A stretch of DNA of 5,404 bases from the NCBI GenBank assembly GCA_016203425.1, contig JACQMU010000001.1, positions 1-5,404 on the forward strand, written 5' to 3'. Below are positions 1 through 4,909 of the stretch, one piece after another. The stretch comes from Candidatus Woesearchaeota archaeon (GTDB taxonomy: Archaea > Nanobdellota > Nanobdellia > Woesearchaeales > ARS49). The notes below the pieces were generated by a model. The model was not told the origin of the DNA and searched no databases. It saw only the letters and a program-made list of their open reading frames with translations. Position numbers and translations under genes: made by a program. The stretch's first letter is position 1; every line of letters starts with the position of its first letter.

Positions 1-14
1 CAACAACAACAAAC

Positions 15-22
15 TATTTAAA
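15..22 (+). promoter_or_regulatory. candidate archaeal TATA box for the lipoprotein gene
   Basis: The octamer TATTTAAA is centred about 36 bases before the ATG at 55. That would place the transcript start near 44-46 and leave a leader of about 10 bases containing the G-run at 46-49. It is flanked by a 9/10 inverted pair, CAACAACAAC (1-10) and GTTGTCGTTG (29-38). The TATA match is good but short, and the region could instead be the coding end of an upstream gene, so confidence is low. Confidence 0.35.
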
Positions 23-54
23 CCACCTGTTGTCGTTGCAGTTTGGGGGCTTTC

Positions 55-1254
55 ATGAATAAAACTTTGTTTGCAGCAATTGTTGTTTCATTTCTTGTTC
101 TTGCAGCTTGTAAATCAGCTTTTGAGCTTCCTGCTGGCTGTGCTGATGAAACAGATGCTGAATCTTCAGAGCAAGCGCCAGTTCCTGTTTCTGTGGTTTC
201 TGAAGAGCCTGTCGCTGAGAAAACTGAGTTTAATGAAGCTGTGTCTGCTGATAAAATGCCTGTAAAGACTGTTCTTGAGGGCGATCTTGTTTCATTCCCT
301 AAACTCAAGGCAGTTGATCCTGATGGTGACAAACTAACTTATTCATTTACAAATCCTCTGGATAAGCAGGGAAAGTGGCGCACAAAAGCTGGTGATGCTG
401 GAGAGTATGTTATTACAATTACTGCTTCTGATGGTAAGACCAAAGCTACGCAAAAAGTAAAGGTTGTTGTTCTTGCTAAAAACAGGCCGCCGGTTATTCA
501 GCCAATGCAGGATATTATTTTGAATGAGGGCGAGACTGTTAATCTTGATCCTGTAGTTACTGATCCTGAGAATGACAAAGTTGAGGTTTCATTTTCTGGC
601 TGGATGAGCAGCCCTACAAAATCAACTACTTTTGGTGACGCTGGCAAGTATCAGGTTGTGATTAAGGCGTCTGATGGCACAAGTACTGTTTCTAGGAAAG
701 TTAATGTTGTTGTTAATAAAGTAAATCGTGCTCCTGTTGTTGAGCCAATTACTGACATTGTTATTAAAGAGGGGGACAAGATTACTGTCAAGCCTGTTGC
801 TTCTGATGCGGATAATGACAAAATTAGTTTTAGTTTTTCTGCTCCGTTGGATGCAAATGGTGCTTGGCAGACAAATGCTGGTGATGGTGGTAATTATCAG
901 GTGACGGTTACTGCTTCTGATGGTGATGCAAAGACTACTGCAACTTTCAAAGTTTCTGTTGAGTCTGCTAATCGTCCGCCTGTTCTCAAGCTAAAGCAGG
1001 TTGACATTAGTGTTGAAGAGGGAGATGTTGTAACCATTCCTCTTGAAGTTAGTGATCCTGATGCTGATTCTGTGCGCGTCACATATTCTGGCTGGATGAC
1101 AAGTGAGAGTTACAAAACTAATTTTGATGATTCTGGCGTGCACACAGTGACTGTGACCGGAACTGACGGCATTAATACTGTGGCGAAGGATGTTATTGTG
1201 ACTGTCAGAAATGTCAATCGTGCTCCCGTGTTTAATGTTGAGAGTTTTGATTGA
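55..1254 (+). CDS. surface lipoprotein with four cadherin/Ig-like tandem repeats
   Basis: Predicted 399-residue exported lipoprotein, probably an adhesin or structural surface protein; the exact function is unknown. Residues 1-18 are a hydrophobic signal peptide ending in a lipobox, LAAC, with Cys19 as the lipidation site. Residues 20-65 are a Glu/Ala/Pro/Val-rich linker. Residues 66-387 are four repeats of 77-82 residues, each starting (after the first) with an NR[P/A]PV linker at 143, 224 and 306. Each has an EGD/EGE turn, an acidic loop of DxDxD type (DPDGDK, DPENDK, DADNDK, DPDADS) that could bind calcium, and a GxY/H-x-V-x-(A/G)-(S/T)DG segment. This pattern matches bacterial and archaeal Ig-like/cadherin-like repeats. 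I chose ATG 55 over TTG 43 because it starts the signal peptide directly and has GGGG just upstream. The protein stops 12 residues into a fifth repeat. The next gene follows in the same direction after 52 bases and appears to have its own promoter. Confidence 0.88.
   Translation: MNKTLFAAIVVSFLVLAACKSAFELPAGCADETDAESSEQAPVPVSVVSEEPVAEKTEFNEAVSADKMPVKTVLEGDLVSFPKLKAVDPDGDKLTYSFTNPLDKQGKWRTKAGDAGEYVITITASDGKTKATQKVKVVVLAKNRPPVIQPMQDIILNEGETVNLDPVVTDPENDKVEVSFSGWMSSPTKSTTFGDAGKYQVVIKASDGTSTVSRKVNVVVNKVNRAPVVEPITDIVIKEGDKITVKPVASDADNDKISFSFSAPLDANGAWQTNAGDGGNYQVTVTASDGDAKTTATFKVSVESANRPPVLKLKQVDISVEEGDVVTIPLEVSDPDADSVRVTYSGWMTSESYKTNFDDSGVHTVTVTGTDGINTVAKDVIVTVRNVNRAPVFNVESFD
250..1251 (+). repeat. 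tandem domain repeats in an A-B-A-B order
   Basis: The units are A1 (250-480), B1 (481-723), A2 (724-969), B2 (970-1215) and a 12-residue stub (1216-1251). A units share a PLDxxGxWxTxAGDxGxY core; B units share SGWMxS followed by TxFxDxG. Linkers alternate too: NRPPV, NRAPV, NRPPV, NRAPV. The DNA copies are well diverged, with only short identities such as TTCTGGCTGGATGA in B1 and B2. The array is therefore old rather than a recent slippage product. Confidence 0.85.
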
Positions 1255-1255
1255 C

Positions 1256-1269
1256 GAAATATTAATATA
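1256..1269 (+). promoter_or_regulatory. archaeal BRE/TATA promoter of the secreted coiled-coil gene
   Basis: GAAA followed by TATTAATATA starts two bases after the lipoprotein stop codon. With the TATA centre near 1265, transcription should start around 1291, giving a leader of about 16 bases that includes the Shine-Dalgarno at 1298. This supports a separate transcript from the upstream gene. I see no clear T-run terminator between the two genes. Confidence 0.5.
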
Positions 1270-1297
1270 GTGGTGTTTCTTTCATTCTCATAAAAAT

Positions 1298-1303
1298 GGT
1301 GAT
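1298..1303 (+). promoter_or_regulatory. Shine-Dalgarno GGTGAT
   Basis: GGTGAT is complementary to the AUCACC at the 3' end of archaeal 16S rRNA. It sits 3 bases before the ATG at 1307 and fixes that start codon. It is the only strong Shine-Dalgarno seen in the window. Confidence 0.7.
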
Positions 1304-1306
1304 TGT

Positions 1307-2734
1307 ATGAAGAACGCAAAAATTCTTTTCATCTTTGTTTGCATGACGCTTTTGTTGTCAACTTTTGCTTATGCTCTTTTGTTGAAGTCCACTGGTAATG
1401 GCATTACTGGTGCTTTTATGGTCAAAGCATATGGTGCTAAAGGTGAAGTAAAAACCCCTGCAAAAAGTTTTGTCACTGGCAAATTCTTGGGAGTGACTGG
1501 AAGGCAGGTTGCTGGAAGTCTAAATTGTACACCTTCCCCAGAAACGTGTAACAAAATAGACGATGATTGTGATGGCACTGTTGATGGGTCTCACGTGTGT
1601 CCTGTTGTTTTGACGCACATTGTTGACAAAGAGAATAAAGGGGATAATAAAGTTGAATTAAGCAATGGATTGAGTTTTGAAGTCTTAAACATCCAAATTA
1701 AGAAAAATGATATAGGTACTATATTCTTGCGGTTCTATGATGGTGAAACACCAATTATGAACTATCGTTTAGGTTTAGGAAGAATGTCTGGACCTCAAGC
1801 TCAAAATTCAACAACAGTGAGTTACAATGGAAAGCGTACAATTGTAACAGTTAATAGCTTTAATTCTGAGAAGAATGAGAGAAATGCGCAACTCACCACA
1901 AGTAGCTTAAGCGCACCGCCTGCGCAAGCACCACCACAACAACCAGCTTTACCACCACCCGATAATTCTGCTGCAATTGCTAAACAGGCGTGTGATGCTG
2001 CAAATGCTGCTGTTGCAAGTGCTGAAGCGCAAAAAATGCAACAACAACAGGTTCGTGATAGAGCACAAAATGATGCGGCAAATGCTCAGTCTGCATTAAT
2101 TACTAAAACTAACTCTTGCAATAAGATTATAACAGACCGTGATTCTTGTATTACAAATGGTCCCAAAAAGTATAACCATGTTAAATTCTGTTATAACACT
2201 TTTTGTGACGGATCATACATGATGCCCAAATGTCCTAAGTATGAGAGGTGTATTAGCGAGAAAGTACCGCTTCAAAATAACTTAAACCCTGCGCAACAGA
2301 GATTTGCAAGTCTTGAAAGCGAGCTTGCAACATTACGAAGTAACTTACAAAGTGCTGTTGAACGCAAAAATGCTGTATGTTCACAAGCTCAAGTTGCACA
2401 ACAACAATGCAGAAATCAATGCCCACAAAGACCTGAAATTGTTGTTTTGCAGGATCAAATAAATAGCAAAAGCACGCTAATTCAACCTATAGGTAGTAAG
2501 ATTAGTAGTTTTGACGCAGTTGTCCAGTATTGCAATAATGCAGGTTTTATAATAGAGGATGCACTACTAGAGAGTTGTATAATGAGTAAATACATTGGTT
2601 TCAGTCCACAACTAAACTCGATTGCTAACTACAGAGCAAGACTTTTAAATGAGCGTGACGCATATACAACACAGTTATCACAGTTAACAGAGCAAAGGGA
2701 TATTGCACTTGGTAGATGCCAAAATGCGTGTTAA
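1307..2734 (+). CDS. secreted MopE-motif, cysteine-rich coiled-coil protein
   Basis: Predicted 475-residue secreted protein of unknown function. Residues 1-23 form a signal peptide with an AYA cleavage site. Three I/V-TG motifs follow (33-35, 56-58, 63-65). Residues 74-94 hold the MopE-like putative metal-binding motif, with CNKIDDDCDG at 81-90 and a further Asp at 93. Residues 98-198 look like a beta-rich globular domain. Residues 200-219 are a Pro/Ala/Gln linker. From 221 to the end the protein is Ala/Gln-rich with likely helical, coiled-coil stretches (222-268, 325-358, 378-400, 438-470), interrupted by a Cys-rich insert at 271-315. There are 18 cysteines after the signal peptide (14 of them beyond residue 220) and the chain ends in CQNAC, so disulfide-stabilised helical hairpins are plausible. 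No C-terminal membrane anchor is visible. The start is set by GGTGAT at 1298. MopE motifs occur in many secreted proteins, so the motif alone does not assign a role. Confidence 0.85.
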   Translation: MKNAKILFIFVCMTLLLSTFAYALLLKSTGNGITGAFMVKAYGAKGEVKTPAKSFVTGKFLGVTGRQVAGSLNCTPSPETCNKIDDDCDGTVDGSHVCPVVLTHIVDKENKGDNKVELSNGLSFEVLNIQIKKNDIGTIFLRFYDGETPIMNYRLGLGRMSGPQAQNSTTVSYNGKRTIVTVNSFNSEKNERNAQLTTSSLSAPPAQAPPQQPALPPPDNSAAIAKQACDAANAAVASAEAQKMQQQQVRDRAQNDAANAQSALITKTNSCNKIITDRDSCITNGPKKYNHVKFCYNTFCDGSYMMPKCPKYERCISEKVPLQNNLNPAQQRFASLESELATLRSNLQSAVERKNAVCSQAQVAQQQCRNQCPQRPEIVVLQDQINSKSTLIQPIGSKISSFDAVVQYCNNAGFIIEDALLESCIMSKYIGFSPQLNSIANYRARLLNERDAYTTQLSQLTEQRDIALGRCQNAC

Positions 2735-2755
2735 AGAATAAACATCTCGCAGGCA

Positions 2756-2779
2756 ACAACGCAGAGAGATGCTGCTTGT
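2756..2779 (+). terminator. small hairpin between convergent genes, possible terminator
   Basis: ACAA-(C)-GCAG pairs with CTGC-TTGT around the 7-base loop AGAGATG: eight base pairs with one bulged C. An alternative stem pairs CATCTC (2743-2748) with GAGATG (2766-2771), and the two are mutually exclusive. The hairpin sits in the 59 bases between the convergent stop codons at 2734 and 2794. No T-run follows immediately, so a terminator role is weakly supported. Confidence 0.3.
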
Positions 2780-2792
2780 GGGGGATTGTAAA

Positions 2793-2810
2793 TTTATCTT
2801 CCTCCTGCTG
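2793..2810. repeat. 18-bp direct repeat, copy 1 (ATPase gene 3' end)
   Basis: TTTATCTTCCTCCTGCTG is identical to 4205-4222 and in the same orientation. It contains the stop codon and the last four codons (Ala-Gly-Gly-Arg) of the ATPase gene on the minus strand. Extending 10 more bases to 2820 gives 24/28 identity with 4205-4232, and all four differences are transitions. Confidence 0.9.
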
Positions 2811-3987
2811 TAATAATATTATTCTGAGTATTATCAGTTAAAAATAATTCAAGCGATTGCGTTTTGTCAGTCGAACTAATTGCAAGCACAACCCCTGATA
2901 TTTTGTGAAACTTGCGGAATGCGAGGAGCCCATCAAATTCCCGTTGAGGAACATCGTGAGTGTATGTGACTTGTATTGCCTGCGTTCTGGTCACAAAATC
3001 TACTTCGTGCTCGTCAGACGACCAGTATGACGCCTCATTTAATTTTCTTAAGACTGCCCACTCCGCACTTCGGCCAAGTTCAGTTCGTCCAGTCAATAGG
3101 CGACTAAATCCAACGTCACAAGGGTATATTTTTGGCAGATACTGTCTTCCTTTCCGCGAGGATTGTGTGAAAAAAGACACCTCAACAAACAAAAAGCAAT
3201 CAATGCCAGTATTTAAGTAGCGGTCTACACTGCGTGGATGAATCGCAAACTGTTGTGCAATTTTCAGCTTGGAAATTTTTCCGCCAATTACTGCAAGAAT
3301 ACTTTTAATTAACTTTTCTATAGTTTTGCCATTTCTCAGCCGATATCTTTTAATTATGTCCTTTGAAATTATGGTGTCCAGGTATGTCTGTAATATCTGA
3401 AGTTTTTCCCTATGATTATCCGCCAAAATAACTTCGGGAAATCCACCCCATTCGAGGTAGTCTTTAAGTGTGCCCTTTTTGGCAATTCGTAAATATTCTA
3501 CATAAGTACAGGTTGTTATCTTATGGAAAAAATATCTGCCAGTAAGAAGGCTGGCAACATCATTTTTGAAAAAAGACGCAGTGGAGCCTGATACGAAGAA
3601 TTTGAGCGGTTCCTGTGAGTCGTACCGACCTTTCAAGTATCTCTCCCATCCTTTAATTACCTGAACTTCATCTAGGAAAACATAGAGCTTTTCTTTTTCT
3701 TTACGAAATTCCGAGATAATCTTATGAATATCCTCAAAATCTTGCAGCCCTAACAATGGCTCGTCACAAGGAATGAACAATATCTGTTCCTTTTTTACAC
3801 CCAAGTCCAAGAGGTACCGCATGCACTGCAGCATAAGTGTTGTCTTCCCGCAGCGCCTTATCCCAGAGAACACTTGAATTTCTTTGCGTTGTATGAGTTC
3901 TACAATATGTTGATAATAAAACAACCTGTCGATTCTAAAATTCAATTGCTTGTTCCATGGATTGTATTGCTCAAGTATAGGGTTCAT
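2794..3987 (-). CDS. AAA_14/DUF4143 family ATPase
   Basis: A 397-residue P-loop ATPase of the AAA_14 plus DUF4143 type; the cellular role of this widespread, often multi-copy family is not settled. The Walker A motif is GIRRCGKTTL (42-51) in its family-typical GxRRxGKT form. Walker B is LYVFLDEVQ (101-109). A sensor-like FVSGSTASFF (131-140) and LLTGRY (147-152) follow. Residues 176-188 give the LEWGGFPEV signature, 215-260 a winged-helix-like segment, and 285-345 the DUF4143 nuclease-like fold with E309, DEHEVDF (325-331) and IQVTY (338-342). The usual nuclease lysine after the acidic strand is Thr here, so cleavage activity is doubtful. I chose ATG 3987 rather than an upstream in-frame ATG at 4128 because MNPILEQYNPW matches family N-termini and a TATA box lies 25 bases upstream, implying a leaderless mRNA. 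The C-terminus ends in AGGR encoded by the direct repeat, not the Trp-containing tail common in the family. Confidence 0.88.
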   Translation of the reverse strand: MNPILEQYNPWNKQLNFRIDRLFYYQHIVELIQRKEIQVFSGIRRCGKTTLMLQCMRYLLDLGVKKEQILFIPCDEPLLGLQDFEDIHKIISEFRKEKEKLYVFLDEVQVIKGWERYLKGRYDSQEPLKFFVSGSTASFFKNDVASLLTGRYFFHKITTCTYVEYLRIAKKGTLKDYLEWGGFPEVILADNHREKLQILQTYLDTIISKDIIKRYRLRNGKTIEKLIKSILAVIGGKISKLKIAQQFAIHPRSVDRYLNTGIDCFLFVEVSFFTQSSRKGRQYLPKIYPCDVGFSRLLTGRTELGRSAEWAVLRKLNEASYWSSDEHEVDFVTRTQAIQVTYTHDVPQREFDGLLAFRKFHKISGVVLAISSTDKTQSLELFLTDNTQNNIITAGGR

Positions 3988-4006
3988 ACCCTTATGAAGT
4001 GCATAG

Positions 4007-4016
4007 TATTTATATA
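4007..4016 (-). promoter_or_regulatory. TATA box for a leaderless ATPase transcript
   Basis: On the minus strand this reads TATATAAATA, a strong archaeal TATA element preceded by CCAAGG. Its centre is about 25 bases from the A of the ATG at 3987, so transcription should start at or next to the start codon. A second AT-rich palindrome, ATTTATAAAT (4030-4039), could be an alternative TATA element. The remaining gap, 4040-4113, shows nothing I can identify. Confidence 0.6.
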
Positions 4017-4113
4017 CCTTGGGGTTTTTATTTATAAATGAAGGACTTGAGTTGGCTGAGCTGTGCAGATACTGTTTGTAGGGGGTGGGCTTTGTGGAGC
4101 AGAGAATAAAGTT

Positions 4114-4163
4114 TATACTGAACTGCATTGGTTATAGCCAATAGTTTTACGCAGTTCAGTATA
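4114..4163. repeat. perfect 13-bp inverted repeat with nested inner stem
   Basis: TATACTGAACTGC (4114-4126) is the exact reverse complement of GCAGTTCAGTATA (4151-4163). The 24-base spacer holds a second palindrome, ATTGG (4127-4131) and CCAAT (4138-4142), around TTATAG, so the structure could fold as a long hairpin or cruciform. It lies upstream of the ATPase promoter and downstream of the protease gene. It could be an operator, a terminator for the protease transcript, or the end of a mobile element. Confidence 0.85.
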
Positions 4164-4165
4164 TC

Positions 4166-4204
4166 GATAACTGCGCCTAATGTGTTATAAACTGCGCAGT
4201 TATC
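4166..4204. repeat. perfect 11-bp inverted repeat abutting the direct repeat
   Basis: GATAACTGCGC (4166-4176) pairs perfectly with GCGCAGTTATC (4194-4204) across 17 bases. The right arm is also part of a 12-bp palindrome, AACTGCGCAGTT (4190-4201). It begins two bases after the previous inverted repeat and ends exactly where the 18-bp direct repeat starts at 4205. On the minus strand it falls directly after the protease stop codon, so it may also act as a 3'-end hairpin for that mRNA. Confidence 0.85.
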
Positions 4205-4222
4205 TTTATCTTCCTCCTGCTG
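4205..4222. repeat. 18-bp direct repeat, copy 2 (protease gene 3' end)
   Basis: Identical to 2793-2810, 1412 bases away, and again covering the stop codon and the codons for Ala-Gly-Gly-Arg, in the same reading phase. On the minus strand it contains AGGAGG, but no start codon lies within a suitable distance downstream, so it is not acting as a ribosome binding site. Confidence 0.9.
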
Positions 4223-4877
4223 CAATGATGTCTTCAATGCAGTTTTGGCAGTAGGTTCTTTTGCTGTTAATGACTTTTTGCATCACGCAGTTTGGTGTTG
4301 CGCAGTGTATCATGTCTGCTGTGTGTTCTGTTTGTTGTTGTGTGCCTTTGTTGACAAGACCAATAATGTGTCCTGTTTCGTGCAATAGTATGGATAGAGT
4401 GTATTCATTTTCTTGTTGCATGTTGAATAGTGCAATGCTTGAGGGGGTGTACTGAAATCCAGCATAGGTTGTGCCGATGTTTTTTGTTAGCCAGTATACA
4501 TGTAGTGTGAGGGTTCCTGCCCCTGTGTACTCGTCTCTCGTTATTTTTTCTTGTTGTTCTAAGTCGTCAATTGTTAGTGTTTCTGGGCCGAATGGCATTA
4601 TTTTGTCTGTTCTGAAAGTTATGTTTTTTGGCTGTATGCGCGCCAGTATTTCTTCTTTGTAAGTGTTAAGTGTGTCTGTATTTGGCGGTGTTGTTGTGTC
4701 GTAGTCTATTTCAACAAGCAGGTTTGCGTATGCAGGCCCCAGATAATCTTTTGGTGTTTCTGTTGTTTGTTTTTGAAGCCATATTTTGTTGTTTTGTGGG
4801 CTGTACGCGTCTTTGCAGTTTGAAATAAATAGTGTTGTTCCAAGAATGAGCGCTGTTATTCGTGGCCATGTCCTCAT
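4206..4877 (-). CDS. lipoprotein-like zinc metalloprotease (archaemetzincin/matrixin-like)
   Basis: Predicted 223-residue exported zinc peptidase. Residues 1-20 are a hydrophobic signal sequence ending in FISNC, a lipobox-like site with Cys21; Asn before the Cys is atypical. Residues 22-160 are the N-terminal part of the catalytic domain. HETGHIIG (166-173) is the zinc-binding HExxHxxG motif, with Glu167 as the catalytic base. The third ligand position of metzincins (G+3) is Asn176. The replacement ligand is probably His185 (in TEHTAD) or His191, as in matrixin-like relatives with a GLVNxGT loop. HCATPNCVM (191-199) gives two Cys and a likely Met-turn, and CQNC (210-213) completes a four-Cys cluster like the structural zinc site of archaemetzincins. 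The start at 4877 opens the signal peptide and is supported by a TATA box 27 bases upstream. The last residues, IIAAGGR, are encoded partly by the direct repeat. The substrate is unknown; neighbouring surface proteins are candidates by location only. Confidence 0.85.
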   Translation of the reverse strand: MRTWPRITALILGTTLFISNCKDAYSPQNNKIWLQKQTTETPKDYLGPAYANLLVEIDYDTTTPPNTDTLNTYKEEILARIQPKNITFRTDKIMPFGPETLTIDDLEQQEKITRDEYTGAGTLTLHVYWLTKNIGTTYAGFQYTPSSIALFNMQQENEYTLSILLHETGHIIGLVNKGTQQQTEHTADMIHCATPNCVMQKVINSKRTYCQNCIEDIIAAGGR

Positions 4878-4900
4878 TGAGTTGTGTAAATAAATTTGTT

Positions 4901-4908
4901 ATTATAAA
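4901..4908 (-). promoter_or_regulatory. TATA box for the metalloprotease gene
   Basis: The minus strand reads TTTATAAT, centred about 27 bases before the ATG at 4877, which implies a leaderless or nearly leaderless transcript. No Shine-Dalgarno precedes the ATG. The box lies in the 32-base gap after the nucleotidyltransferase stop codon (4910-4912), so the promoter's upstream BRE would overlap the end of that coding region. Confidence 0.5.
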
Positions 4909-4909
4909 T

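Noticed and set aside
1..12. CAACAACAAC as a microsatellite or CRISPR fragment
   Set aside because: It is too short at the window edge; similar CAACAACAA runs occur in the Gln-rich gene as codons.
43..45. TTG start for the lipoprotein
   Set aside because: It adds only four residues before the ATG at 55, and the signal peptide begins cleanly at the ATG.
3988..4128. Upstream in-frame extension of the ATPase to an ATG at 4128 (444 residues)
   Set aside because: The extra 47 residues have no family counterpart, run through the TATA box and part of the first inverted repeat, and the family-like N-terminus begins at 3987.
4205..4222. AGGAGG in the direct repeat as a ribosome binding site on the minus strand
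   Set aside because: No ATG, GTG or TTG follows at workable spacing at either copy.
4205..4222. AGGR tails as a ubiquitin-like or SAMP-like conjugation end
   Set aside because: Those proteins end in Gly-Gly and are small beta-grasp folds; here Arg is last and the proteins are an ATPase and a protease.
4114..4222. Integron attC site or CRISPR repeat
   Set aside because: No convincing GTTRRRY core pair is seen, and the repeats are inverted pairs without regular spacers.
4028..4237. 69-residue minus-strand frame spanning the inverted repeats
   Set aside because: It overlaps the protease 3' end out of frame and crosses both hairpins; composition is not protein-like and no motif is visible.
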